64,000 bases of DNA from Rhinopomastus cyanomelas. Taxonomy: Eukaryota > Chordata > Aves > Bucerotiformes > Rhinopomastidae. Position numbers and translations under genes: made by a program. Below are positions 1 through 12,428 of this stretch, in pieces; the first letter of the stretch is position 1, and each line of letters opens with the position of its first letter. A model generated the notes under the pieces. The model was not told the DNA's origin and searched no databases. It saw nothing but the letters and a program-made list of their open reading frames with translations. The DNA lies in contig VXBP01003634.1 in NCBI GenBank assembly GCA_013400115.1, positions 1 through 64,000 of the forward strand, written 5' to 3'.

Positions 1-30
1 GCTGGAGCACCTCTCCTATGAGGATAGACT
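1..30 (+). repeat. CR1 fragment (RT C-terminal region)
   Basis: The first 30 bases match the CR1 text seen at 54058-54090 (CTGGAGCACCTCTCCTATGAG) and then diverge abruptly. The rest of this copy, if any, lies before the window. Confidence 0.7.
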
Positions 31-894
31 AATATTTTTCAGTAAATATGCTCTGGTTTACTACATATAGATTTCGATTTGGTTTTCATTCACACAGCTG
101 GTTTTTTGTTCAAAAATGAGCCTGTTCTTTTCCTTCAAATATAAACCTTGTTTTCAAACCTCATTTTTTTAAAAATGATAGCAAATAACTAATGCTATGA
201 GATACCTATGAAAAAGTTACTTGGTTTCATAAGAAGCTTGAAAGTAATTTGATAAAACATTCTTATGGAGTTTGGCATGATAGTTATTCTGGCTTTATGC
301 TTGTGTTATATGGAGCAGAAAGTAACTCTATAACAAACAAACAACTTGTGTTCTAATGGAATTGAGCAAATATGTACAAGAAACATTAATGTTTTTATTA
401 CTTCTTTTTTCCCCAGCAATATTTGTCACCTGCAGACTCAACTTATTACTGTTCTCGCTGACAATTTCAGCTCCCCTGTTTTTTGGGGTTTTTTAAAGCT
501 GTTTTATCTTGTTTGCTGTTGTCTGGATTTTTTTGAAGAACATATATGGTATTTTCTCTTGATCAGAAGAAAGTATTTCTAGGATGTCTAGGGTAAATAT
601 ATGTACGTGCAAGTTCAAACATTTGGTTATGTGATCATTCATACCAGTGACGTTTTATTTTACCTTAGGGAAATCCTATTTTGAATACAGAAGCAGGGTG
701 AGAAAAAAACAGAAAAGGAGTCATTTAACAGCTGAGATGAACAGTTGTAGTGAAGTCCTTAGCCACTTGCAGTTGTACAGCACCGGTTTTAGGCAGTAGG
801 GTTTCACACTTTCTGGATTTTTTTTCCTGCTGCTGCAGTACTTTAAAAATAAGATAAAATTATTGTATGTCCTTGTTGTGGTTTAATCCCTGCC
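31..894. other. No recognisable feature
   Basis: AT-rich sequence with T runs. Short open frames here look random. Confidence 0.6.
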
Positions 895-1040
895 AACAAC
901 TTCTCTGGGGACTTTCAAGGCCCGCCTGGATGTGTTCCTCTGTGATCTGTGTTAGACAGTTTTGTCCTGCTCCGGCAGGGGGGTTGGACTTGATGATCTC
1001 TTGGGTCCCTTCCAACCCCTAACATCCTATGATCCTATGA
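895..1040 (+). repeat. CR1 3' end, ATCCTATG-tail type
   Basis: Sense CR1 3' UTR: AAGGCCCGCCTGGATGTGTT, then GGTTGGACTTGATGATCTC, the tCCCTTCCAACCCCTAACAT core and a tail of ATCCTATG repeats. Nearly identical to 54099-54183, so both belong to one subfamily. Confidence 0.9.
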
Positions 1041-2604
1041 ACTAAGCACGTGCTCATGCCCCATCCTGGTGGGATGAGGATGAGAATAAAAAAACATGTT
1101 GAACTCATGGGTTGAGATAAGAACAATTTAATAGTACGGGTTGAGATAAGAACTGTTTAATGGTTGAGATAGAAATGAATTATAGTAATAGTAACGAAGA
1201 TAACAAAAAAGAGTGAAATAAATCTCAAGTAATTCAGCCCTATTCTCATACTAAATCCAAAGTCAACATTACACCAGCTTCTAGGAAGAAAATTAACTCT
1301 GTCCCAGCTGAAACCAAGACAGTCCCATTTGTGTCCTACATCCTCCACTTCTTGCAAAGTAGTTTGAAGACTTAGATGCTGCTGCTGTCTCTGTTGAGAT
1401 AGTGTTCTAGCTCAGGTTCTCTGGAGGAGTTAAATAATGTCCTTGGATCCTTTGGGCCAAAAGAAACTCCCATGTGCTTCTTAAAATGAGTTGCCTGACA
1501 GAGTATTCTGCTGGGCAGAAATGCATCAAAGGAGATGGTATTGACTCCATCTGCTGCAAAGATTATAGCGTTAAGATGGTTTGTCAGGACTAGTTTGCTA
1601 TGGTGACAGCATTACAGAATAATCCTGACACTACCTACAGACTAGAACAAAACAGCTGCAGTGGAGAAGATTTTCAGTGCAAACAGCCTAAATTACTTTT
1701 TAAAGGAAAATGTAATAAAATGCCTGTCTCAGTGCATAATACGTTAATATTACTAGTAACAGCAATTCTAGAAATTATCCCATTGTAGTATTAGATTGCA
1801 AAGTTTTGGTTTTAAGACTGTTAAAGAGCTGAAAGTCACTGAGATACCCAATAGTTAGGGAGCTTTCCTCCAGCCAGGATGAAATGACGGAGGTTACTTT
1901 GAGAGCTGATTGAAACCATGAGTTTAATTAATTAATGGTTCAGGGCTTAAGACTTCTGATAAAGAAGACTCATTGTGGAAAAGATAAAAACCCCATAAAC
2001 CAATAACAAAATGAATTTTCTTTTCCCAAGGAAATTAATCAAGTACTGGTGGCATTTAATGGGTTTTGCCCCTGCTACCTTGCCCCCACCCTTACCTGAT
2101 TTGCTGATTAGACTACATGTCATCAAGATATGATCAAGCCTCCTCATACAGGAGTTCCTGCAGAGGCTGCCTTAGGCTGGACATTTTCAGAAGCATTTAG
2201 GGACACTGAAGCAAAATCAAAAGAATGGAGCTCAGAAGAAAATAATGACTAGGAAAAGAATAAGGATTTTCAAGCATCTCAGGTACTGTGAAGTGGCTAT
2301 AACTATGATGTTTTATTGATCTTCTTACTATATAGTGGGTTTTCCTTCTTCGTCCTCTTTAAAGACACTGTGTTCATTGAAGTCTATGGACACACTTTTA
2401 TGGACCAAATTTGTAGATTTATTTATTTACAAGTAGATATATCAATATTTGAATTAGGCTCTGGATGCTCTTGAAAAATCTTACTACGTGTGGTGCCAAT
2501 GTACATCCCTGAGCACTTTTAAAAGTCACCTGGTAATTTTCATTAGGTCTGTGATCAGGTCTTTATCATCCAGGCTAAGGGGAGAAAAAGGCTGGGTGAT
2601 GTGA
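1041..2604. other. No recognisable feature
   Basis: Downstream of CLSTN2. No conserved coding text, RNA or repeat recognised. Confidence 0.55.
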
Positions 2605-2838
2605 ATAAAGCACAGAACTGCAGAGGAGGTTGAGGCAAGAGACGAGCCTGCCTCAGTTGATGAGGACTGGGTTAGGGATAAGTTGAGCAAACTGGATGTA
2701 CACAAATCCATGGGCACAGAAGGGATACCCAGTACTAAGGGAGATGGCGGAAGTCATAGCTAAGCCACTCTCCATCATCTTTGCTTGGTCCTGGGGAACA
2801 GGAGAGGTGCCTAGGGACTGGAGGATAGCAAATGTTAC
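2605..2838 (+). repeat. CR1 ORF2 fragment (start of reverse transcriptase)
   Basis: The sense frame reads KLSKLDVHKSMGTEG and, after a frameshift, AEVIAKPLSIIFAWSWGTGE and VPRDWRIANV, the CR1 reverse-transcriptase entry region. It stops at a single N (2839). The 5' limit is approximate. A non-functional fragment. Confidence 0.88.
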
Positions 2839-2849
2839 NCGCCAGCACC

Positions 2850-3555
2850 CCTGGAGACTGTGCTGCCATTTAGCGAGACCTGGACAGGGTGAAGAGCTGG
2901 GCTGAGAAAAATGTAATGAGGTATAACAAGGGTAAGTGTAGAGTCTTGCATGTGGGCAAGAACAACCCTAGGTACCAGTATAGGTTGGGGACTGACCTGT
3001 TGGAGAGTAGTGTAGGAGAGAGGGACCTGGGTGTCCTGGTGGACAGCAGGATGACTATGAGCCAGCAAGGTGCTGTTGTGGCCAAGAGGGCCAACAGCAT
3101 CGTGGGGTGGATCAGAAGTGGGGTGGTTAGCAGATCAAGAGAGGTTCTTCTCCCCCTCTACTCTGCCCTGGTGAGAGCACACCTGGAGTGTTGTGTCCAT
3201 TTCTGGGCTCCTCACTTCAAGAGGGATGTGGAACTGCTGGAGAGGATCCAGAGTAGAGCAAAAAAGATTCTGAAGGAGGTGGAGCACGTCCCTTATGAGG
3301 AGAAGTTGAGGGAGCTGGGTCTCTTTAGCTTGGAGAAGAGGAGACTGAGGGGTGACCTCATTAATGTCTATAAATATTTGAGGGGTGGGTGTCAGGAGGA
3401 TGGCACTGGGCTGTTCTCAGTGTCATCTAGTGATAGGACGAGGGGCAGTGGTTGTAAGCTGGAACATAGAAGGTTCCACATCAACCTGAGAAGGAACTTC
3501 TTCACGGTGAGGATGACAGAGCACTGGAACAGGTTGCCCAAGGTGGTTGTGGAGT
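2850..3555 (+). repeat. CR1 ORF2 C-terminal fragment, sense
   Basis: A continuous frame from 2889 to about 3555 reads CR1 ORF2 C-terminal text such as SWAEKNVMRYNKGKCRVLHV, LLPLYSALVRAHLE and GLFSLEKRRLRGDLINVYKY. It lacks the RT palm present in full elements (lost at or near the N at 2839) and lacks the 3' UTR. It abuts an inverted CR1 at about 3556. Confidence 0.93.
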
Positions 3556-3830
3556 CTCTTATGTGTAACCTTCTATATTGTAGCTTACAACCATTGCCCC
3601 TTGTTCAATCAGTAGATGACATTGAGAAGAGCCTGGCTCCATCTTCCTGAAACCCACTCTTAACATAAGCATCAAGGAGCTCACCCCTCAGTCGCCTCTT
3701 CTCCAAGCTAAAGAGACTCAGCTCCCTCAGCCTTTCATCATCAGGGAGTTTGCTCTGCTCTGGACTCTCTCCAGCAGCTTCGTGTCCTTCGTGAACTGAG
3801 GGGCCCAGAACGACATGAACACCAAGATGA
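3556..3830 (-). repeat. CR1 fragment, antisense, inverted against its neighbour
   Basis: The reverse complement matches the CR1 region around LRELxLFSLEKRRLRGDL and the preceding HFKKDVELLE block, i.e. the same part of ORF2 as 3200-3490. It has no 3' tail. It is more diverged than the sense copy. Confidence 0.85.
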
Positions 3831-4199
3831 TGCCATAATGGTCACCAATGTATTAGTGTACAGCTTGCCTATTTAAACAGCTTTCGAATCGTCCAAATAC
3901 ACTATCCACATTCTGATGGGATATAAGAATATAGCATGTACTGTCTGCGAGTATTCTTGTCCCTATGATTCACTAATACCTAGAAATCTTGATCTGACAT
4001 ATTATAATCTGTTTAGTAAGAATTGCAAGCCAAGTTTCTTGTGTTAAATAACCACTTCCCCGTACAAGATAATTCTGCAGTTTTCAAGCCTTGCAACATC
4101 AACAGTTTTTGTGTCAATTATGACCTCGGATCCTTGTCTTCGTATGAACTGTTCATACAAGCTGTTCTTATACTTGTACTAGAGTGCCCAAATAATAAT
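3831..4199. other. No recognisable feature
   Basis: Spacer between two antisense CR1 fragments. Nothing recognised. Confidence 0.5.
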
Positions 4200-4560
4200 T
4201 TCCCACACTCATCGATCATAGCAAACTCATCTTTTGTGCCAAATTCCTCTGGGGCCTCAGCAGTCTGGGGCTTGATATCAGGACAGCCCCAAGAAGTATA
4301 GACCAAGTCAAAGAAGGTATTCAGTATCTCTGCTTCTCTGTATCCTCTGTCTGCAGGGCACCCACCTCATTCAGCAGGGGGCTTACATTGCCTCTAGGTT
4401 TTCTTTTACCTGCAGTGTGTTTGAAGAAGCCCTTTCTGTTGCCCTTGACGTCTCTTGCAAGGTTTAATTCCAAGGAGGCCTTGGTTTTCCTAGTTGCATC
4501 CCTACATCCTCTCACTAGAGCCTTAGAATCATCCCAAGTGGCCATCCCCTCCTTCCGTCC
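4200..4560 (-). repeat. CR1 ORF2 fragment upstream of RT, antisense
   Basis: The minus strand reads GCRDATRKTKASLELNLARD, GNRKGFFKHTAGKRKPRGN and SPLLNEVGALQTEDTEK, the CR1 linker between endonuclease and RT. The lower part (LNTFF-like) is diverged, so the 3' limit is uncertain. Confidence 0.85.
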
Positions 4561-7500
4561 TTCTGTGACCTATAGACTTCCCACATGCATATGCAGTGGT
4601 GACCATAGCCTGGTCCTCTTCTGCTGCTGCGTTGTTACCATTTGTTGGTTTATTGGGGTTTTTTTTGCCCCTGGCAGCTAAAGCAGCTAGCACTCTTGCT
4701 GCTGAATATGGTCTGAGAGTGACTTCCAATTTTGCCTCCCTTAAAGGGGTTCAATCAGCTTCATGTCCCACATCAGCTTCATGTGCATCTTAGTGCCACT
4801 GGAATCAGGAGCATCAAGTCTCAGGTGGCTCTCAGCACTTGTTCTGTTCAGCACAACCAAGCAAATACTGGTTCAGGTATGCTGATGAGGCTTTTGCTTT
4901 TCACTGAGACTTCTAAAGTGGGTGCTGAATCCTCTTGCAAAATCAAAACTAAATGAATTGCCTCTAACCCAGTTTATGTTGGACTTTACTGAACATGGCC
5001 AATGAAATAGTTACGCGGAGTTTTTACTGTATTGTGACTTGTCAGTCAGTGCAAGATCCCTGGAAATTAGCTGATGGTCACAGGGCAGGTATTTAACCTT
5101 TGTCACTGGGATTTACAGCACTTAAGGGTTATCAGTCAGGAAATGAGAATATCCCAATAAGTCAAGAAATGATGATTACAGAACATTACCCTTTATGTGA
5201 CATCCTAAAATTATATTTATTGGCCAATTCACATAATGTGCCATAGTGACCACAAAAATTAATATGATTTTACATGTGTAGAAGTAGAGGCCAGGTTTTA
5301 AGATAACAGGTTTATATTCATTATGCATTTAATTGGTCATGTGGAAAACATATGGATATTAACAATCTTGAATTCATAAATTGCTGTGCAAGTTGAAGTG
5401 GCTTTTATGAAAAATGTAACTATGCCAGGGTTTTTTTTCACAACTTAATTCCACTCTCCGTAAAGTTATGTTTCATGTGCTTTACCGTGTGTAAAAAATT
5501 GCTGTACATTTCCACAAAGAAAAGGTTTTGCTTCTTTTGAAAAAAGAAAAACAGCAGATTTGTATCTGAGTTCAAAGATCAGTTCCATTTCATATTCACC
5601 TTTTCAACTGCATACAGTAATTTAATTAATAAACCTGCAAAAATTGTATGGATTGCATTTTGCATCTGCAGTGAGACATTTGCAGATGTGGTTTATGATT
5701 GTTTCACATACAGGTTAAGATATTTTATATAATGAGTATCTCTCCTGGACTGAAGATTCTGTTGATTTCAGACAGACTTGAGGGATCATGACTGTACAGG
5801 ATATGTTTGGATCCCATCTAGTATGTTTTCTTATTACTGATAAAAGTGGCCACACAGATTGTACTCCTAGGATAGAATCCCAAGCTAGAAAACACATAGT
5901 ATCAGCTGCAGCTACGGCTCTCAGCAACCACTGATGCACCAACATGGAAGGAAATCTGGGAAAAGATGAACTGTCTGTCAAAACTTCTACACTGGCGCAG
6001 GCTGATGAAGCATCTTTGACTGTTAAGCTATGATGAGACACAAACTGGAATTAGCTTGGCCAATTAGAGCTCAGAGCTGTTACCTTCACCTTGATAAGAT
6101 TATTTCTCAGCTCTTCAAAGTCTTACCCTCTCAGTATTTCATGACTACATGGTTAGTTCTAACTAGAAACAACTGCTCCCACCAAACTCCAACAATGTTC
6201 AGGTTGAATGTCTGATTCCTGCTCTGCTGCTCTCACAACTTACATCGTGGTTTAGTTTCTTGTTCAGGAATTAATCCTAATTTTTTTCTTGGTATTTGTG
6301 TTGTGATCTCACCCTGCACAAAGCTTCATCCCCTCCCCACCTAGTCTACTGGACTTAAGACATTCTTCATGCATTTAACTTATTGTTGGTACAATGGCTG
6401 GTTTTGGAAATGTGGGCAGTGAAGTGGCAGGAAGCTGTAATGACAGAGTTGTTCATAAAATCGAAAGGTGTTACCAGTAGCTTTTCTTATCCGCTGTATC
6501 AGTCAGTGGCAAGGTAATTGCGCTCTCACTTTTGCACCAGTCCTTTCAGACAGAGCAAATGAGGAAGACAGTTTTGTTTTGCTCAGGTCTTAGTAATGCA
6601 GTGGGCCTATGAGCACAAGTTCTGTTTTGGCTTACAGGTAGAGAAGGTTGGGGCAGATGAAGGAGCTACACCAATTAAAAGACCCAAGCCTGACCTCATA
6701 CATGCTTCATCTTTGCATGCAGAGATGCTCCTGACCAGAAAACAGGAGTTTGCGTGAGACTGGCTTGAAAAATAACCATGTAGTGTCTTCACGTCAGTGA
6801 AACTGTAAATGCACAGCAGAGCTGCAACAGAGGGTTGGGCCCAGCAATGGTCAGAAACGTTGTGGACAATTCTGTTGCTCTGCAGCAGTTAACACATGGT
6901 GGGAAATTGTGAGAACTAGTTTTTGAAAGTACATGCTTTCTACCAGTGAGATTTGAGGAGGAGGGACACACACTAACCTGCCTACTGGTGAATAGTATTT
7001 GGTGTGGGGTGCATGAATGACAGCGTTTGTCTTCAAAGGAAGGAGTGATGTCAATCTACATTTTAACAAAATACTACTTTGTTTTGTTGATTTGGCTCCA
7101 ATGGTTGGTTTTAGTAAATCATACTAATGTAAAAGACACTGCAAAATGTAATCTTAGGTTTATCCATAGGTTACAGCAAAGGTTCTGAGTTGTGTTTTTT
7201 TTTTAAATGAAATTTATTGTTTAACCCTTGACAACCTATGCAGTGACACACACAACAACACAGAGCACTTGAACAGTGAACTCACTGTGACTAATTTAAA
7301 GAAATACCAGGGTTTTTTAGTTTGTGTATGAATGCCATGGCATGAAAAGGTGAGACTGAAGGAACGAGTTGGGAGAAGGAGGGATTCATAGCCTCTAAAA
7401 TTGCAGAAAACCCATTATTTAACTTCTTTATCAGGACAAGCATTCTCATGGTGAATCCTAATATACTCCAGAATACTCTTTCAGGGGAAGGAGTAGAAGC

Positions 7501-9331
7501 CGCAGGCTAAGAAATATTTAAGTAGGTTTAAACACCCCCACCCTGTCCCTAAAACTTGAAAATATATTCTAGAGAACAATTTTGCACTGTTGGCATAGTA
7601 CTCTACCCCTACTACTTTTTCTGTCTACTAATGCTTATTTCTAGGATTTAATGAGCCTAGCAGCAACTTCTAAACACATTGAAGTGTAGACGAAAAAGTT
7701 CTAAGGAAACCTACCCATAGTATGTACTACTTTGCAAAGCAAGAACACACTGGTGGATCTTCCCAGCCCTTTTGTGATCACCCTTTGGATAACAACAACC
7801 ACGTATTTACTCAAGATTTCCGGTAGTGCAGTGTTAACCACAAAATATAAGAAACTCCTCAAATTTGGAGATGTACCTCATAGTTTCTGAATCAGTTTGT
7901 GGAGGCTCTAACAAAAAAATTGCCAGTGGTTGATCCTGAGAAAGAAAGGCAACAGCTTCAGCTGTCAGAATCATTCAGGGGTGACTGTTATCCTTGAGAA
8001 CATCCTGTATGTTGTGTATTGTCAAAAATCAAGGTTCCTAACTATGGAGTCACTTAGTAAACTGGATCATTAAAAAAGCTTAAGGGCCTTTGTAACACAG
8101 TGTTCCCAGTTTCTCAGCCAACTGATGGACTATGCTGGTCGTAGAAAAGTCTCTAAAACTGCCCAACGGTTATCTGTGCAGAAGGTCTGTTTGTTACCAT
8201 AGTGCCTCCACATGGTTGAATGATTTTGTTGTATTCGCATGTATGGATCACCACACACGAGCACGTGCCCATGTACAAACGGTCATCTCTGAACCCTTGA
8301 CAATCCTACACTCATTTTCCTTCTTGTCAATTCTGATAGCTTGTCAATGTTGGATATGAAAATAGCATGTTTCCATTTTCTTACTACATGACACTCCAGT
8401 TTTACTATGTCTTATTTCTATAAGATTAAATTCCAGGTTTTTCACATCAGCTGGACACCTTCACACTTTCTGTCTGTTTTTTGTCCATTATTCTTGTCTA
8501 TCTCCCTCTTCCCTAAATAATAATTCTTTTTTTCTAAAGGACCTGACTGAAGCTGATCCATTCCACAGGCCAAGTTAAAACCAATATTCCCCTCCTCTAT
8601 TCTGTCTCCCTCTACTTATTGATGCCTGTGCACATTAAGTACAGTGTAGACCAGCATTTACTGGCAATTTCAGTCCTGGTTTGAAATATCATTGGCACAG
8701 ACTTGAAGTAGAAAGAGTAAAGCATTGTAATGTTAACAATTTGGGGTGTGGGGTTTTTTTGTTGTTTTGGTTTTAACATGAAAACTTCAGGCCCCAAAAA
8801 GTTACTTGATGGGTTAATTTGCCTACAGGAACCTGAAATAGCCTTTTCTGCAGTTAGGAAGTGAAGTGCTGCTGAAAAACCCAAAACTGCATACAGATTT
8901 ATAAAAGAAAGCAAAATAGTCAGGGCAGCAGGAAAGCCTTTCACTGCTATGAAATTTTCTGGGTTTCTGAAGTACAAAGAATATGAGGGCAAAGCCTTTT
9001 TCCCCACATGGACACAATTTCTCTGTGCATTTGTCAGGCTTTATGCACCTTGCCCAGTGAAAGTAGCTCTTTGATGGCACAATGCACTTAGCTGGGAAAA
9101 AATTCTGCTGCTGCTTTGTTCTCAGCACAGACATAAATAGTGACAATACACAATCTCTTAGCTTCAGCAGCTGATGAATGCATGATTTCCACATGGCTTA
9201 GAGTTGAAAATAAGAATTTGGGACTTTTCCAAACTCTATTTTAAATGTTTGTGATGCTTCAAAACTATTGTGTTCATAAACAGCAGCTAATGGAACAGAA
9301 GCCCACGGTTCCTGACTGTGTTGTTCATTTT

Positions 9332-9373
9332 CTGTGTGAGTGTATGTGTGTGTTTTTGTGTGTGTGTGTGTAT
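9332..9373 (+). repeat. (TG)n microsatellite
   Basis: Interrupted TG repeat, longest pure part at 9357-9371. Confidence 0.9.
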
Positions 9374-11123
9374 GGAGGACAGTCTGCAACAGAGAGCTGA
9401 GAGCTGAGATGCAGCAGGATCACCAAGTCGTGATACCACTAAATGCTCTGATAGGGCTTTTCATCCACAGAGCTCACAGCACTTTGCCAAGAAGGGTGCC
9501 AGTATCATTATTCCTATTTACAAGCAGAGAAATGGAGAGTGTAACTAGTAAGTCACTGTCAATACCTATTCAAAAGGAAGTAAAATGCCTCTAGGGGAAC
9601 CTTCCTATATGACACAGTAGCTGCCTTTTCATCACCAGGAATGAAGTTATGAACACATGAACACCCCAGGTGTTTTTCTTGTGTTGAGGTTCAATAATGT
9701 GGGTCAGAATTGATTATTATTTAAAAATTCTGTTGGACAGAGGTTTATGAAAAAACAGCCCTTGCTCTCTTTCACTCTGTTCTAGCAGTATGATTTAAAA
9801 AAAAAATTATTATGTTCATGTCTTCTTTAGGAAAAAAACCCCCAAATCTAATAACAAAATGAAAACCAAAACACAACCCCCACCATACCAGTCTTGTACC
9901 TTGTTGGTTGTACAATGGCAATGAAGTATAACAAGCTGGTATGCTATGGCTGGAGTAATTTTTCTGGTTGATTTAGCAGAAATACATCCCGAGATGGGGT
10001 GTGTTAACAGATTATGTGATTTACTCTGTTGTACCTTCAGTACTCCTCTGGCAAACCTGCCTTTAGTCTCCACACGAATGAAAAAGGCAACATGGATTCC
10101 AGGAGACACTAGCCCAAACAATAACCCCATTCCCAAACAACAAAACACCTTGGTGCTGGAACTAAGTCTAATCACTGCTTACACTTTTTGCTGGTTAACT
10201 TAACACCATCATCTGTTTCTGCACTGCTTGTTACAGGGTTTGTTTAAAAAAAAAAACCAACTGACAAAGCCAACAACCAAAAAGCCCACACAAAATCCAC
10301 AACCCAACAACTGATACAATTGTACAAAGATTATACAGGATCACTGCTCCTGGCTGCTGCAGACAGTGCTTATGTTACACTGCCAGGTGTTGCATAGTTT
10401 GGACATAAGCATGGGACTGGTGGAGATTTTTGAGGATCAAGTTGGCTGTTTCATGTGGCATTTTAACACTCTGAGGTTTGCAGACTCTGTGGCTCTGTGG
10501 GCGATGATGATGTGATATGACCAGAGCTTGTTCTCTTTCTCAGCTTAGCCTGAGGAGGCACAAATGTCCTGCTACTGCACTGTTGGTGATGTCAGTTGAA
10601 ACACAAAGAAGAGCATATTTATACAGCACAGCACTACAGACAAAGGACAGTAATGTTATGTAGTTGTTTCAAAGGTGTTCTCTGACAGTCTTTTTAAATA
10701 CTTTTCTTATTTTCTTCCTCAGATTGGACCAAGTGGTGGATGAGCAGTGCCTTAAGTACAGCCTACATAAAAGTCATCAGCTCCTGGGATCACCCGGAGG
10801 TGCAGTAATCCCAAGGCTAGTGGTGGAAATTAAGTCAACTCTCAAACTGAGGCTACTGCACATCTGGGTTCCCACAAGTATTTCTACTTTTTTTATTGTT
10901 CTATATTGTTATCAGGACCAGAGCCTGTTGGCCGTTTGCCTGTGATGTCCAGCTATCCAGCAAGGTAACTAGCATCTGACTGGGATCCCTCAAAGCCATA
11001 AACTGGCCTGTTTAAAAGGCACAGATGCTATACAATCAATTCCAGCAATTTCAGGTAATCCCAGAGCAACTCTAGATGTGCTGCGTGAATCCATACAGCT
11101 TCACAGAAAACGCTGGATAAAAC

Positions 11124-11178
11124 GGGTTTTCACACACATACACAAGGGTTTTCACACACACACACACACACACACACA
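11124..11178 (+). repeat. (CA)n microsatellite with duplicated leader
   Basis: The GGGTTTTCACACACA start occurs at about 11124 and again at about 11147; the second leads into a pure CA run to 11177. Confidence 0.9.
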
Positions 11179-11699
11179 TACTTACAATTTGTACTTATAC
11201 AAACAATTTTTATAGGTATCTATTTGTCTGCAATATAATGTATCAGGTAATGTATCTTTTTCTTCAAAATTCTGCTTATACCGCTGCCAATTTTATTTCA
11301 TGAAATTGTTGGGTTGTTTTTTGAAACACCAGGATTTTGTCATGAAACAAATATCTAAGTATATTTAAAACACATTCTTACAAACTATGACACCTTTATT
11401 TTCGCTCCCGATGAGCTGTTCTCATCCTGTGCATCTACTGGTGCTTTCTGAAGGGCAGTGCAGAAGCAGTACACACTGTACATTCAGGAACCAGCCACAC
11501 TACACAGAGTGCCCCTCTGGCAAATTTGCCAGAACAAATGAAGATGTTAGTTATGATATCAGACAAAAAAGCACTTGGCTCCTTTGCCTACTACTAAGAT
11601 TCCTGGAAATGGTTTATATGGCAACTGCAGTTTGCTGTGAGGGCTTATTGTCATTTTTCAATAAACATAAAGAAAGGCTCAGTTTGTGGATGTTCAACA

Positions 11700-12332
11700 T
11701 GAGCTGATAGTGTGCACTTGCGGCCCAGAAGGCAAACCAGATCTTTGGCTGCATCAGGAGATGTGTGGCCAGCAGATCAAGGGAGGTGATTCTCCCCCTC
11801 TACTCCGCTCTGGTGAGACCCCACCTGGAGCACTGCATCCGGTCCTGGAGCCCTTATTACAAAAATAATGTGGACGTGCTGGAGTGTGTGCACAGGAGGG
11901 CCACAAGGATGATCAGAGGGCTGGAGCACCTCTCCTATGAGAATAGACTGAGAGAGTTGGGGCCGTTCAGTCTGGAGAAGAGGAGACTCCGAGGTGACCT
12001 TATTGTGGCCTTCCAGTATCTGAAGGGGGCCTACAAAAAGGCTGGGGAGGGATTATTTAGGATGTCAGGTAGTGACAGGACTAGGGGGAACGGAGCAAAG
12101 CTGGAGCTGGGTAGATTTAGAGTGGATGTGAGGAGGAAGTTCTTCACTGTGAGAGTGGTGAGAGCCTGGAATGGGTTGGTTGGGGGCCCCATCCCTGGAG
12201 GTGTTTAAGGCCGGGCTGGATGGGGCTCTGGCCAGCCTGATGTAGGGTGGGGTGTCCCTGCCCATGGCATAGGGGTTGGAAGTGGATGATCCTGTGGTCC
12301 CTTCCAACCCTGAGTGATTCTGATTCTATAAC
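11700..12332 (+). repeat. CR1 ORF2 C-terminus plus 3' UTR
   Basis: A sense frame from about 11765 to 12180 reads SRSREVILPLYSALVRPHLE, RATRMIRGLEHLSYENRLRE and FSLEKRRLRGDLIVAFQYLK. It is followed by a 3' UTR (CCCTGGAGGTGTTTAAGGCC, GGTTGGAAGTGGATGATCCT) and a GATTCTGATTCTATA tail. A different subfamily from the copy at 2850. Confidence 0.93.
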
Positions 12333-12333
12333 T

Positions 12334-12428
12334 TCTCCAGTGAATTGATCCTGCTGTGGCAGGGAGATTGGACTAGATGATCTTTTGGGGTCCCTTCCAA
12401 TCCCTAAAGGTTCTATGATTCTATGAAA
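12334..12428 (+). repeat. Second CR1 3' end placed directly after the first
   Basis: GATCCTGCTGTGGCAGGGAG, GGACTAGATGATCTTTTGGG, CCTTCCAATCCCTAAAGGTT and a TTCTATGATTCTATGA tail: the 3' end of another CR1 subfamily in the same orientation, immediately downstream of the preceding tail. Confidence 0.88.

Larger units (their letters stand above)
4561..11699. other. Intergenic or distal 3' UTR sequence, only simple repeats seen
   Basis: Holds the TG and CA microsatellites and a weak MIR-like match near 9490-9560. Otherwise unique AT-rich DNA without recognisable coding content on either strand. Confidence 0.5.

Noticed and set aside
2889..3650. 253-codon frame that looks like a reverse-transcriptase gene
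   Set aside because: It is only the CR1 ORF2 C-terminus; the palm is missing, and the last part is read through an inverted CR1. Not a functional gene.
8612..9194. Two overlapping minus-strand frames of 131 and 123 codons
   Set aside because: Overlap each other in different frames, no recognisable motif, no conserved splice sites.
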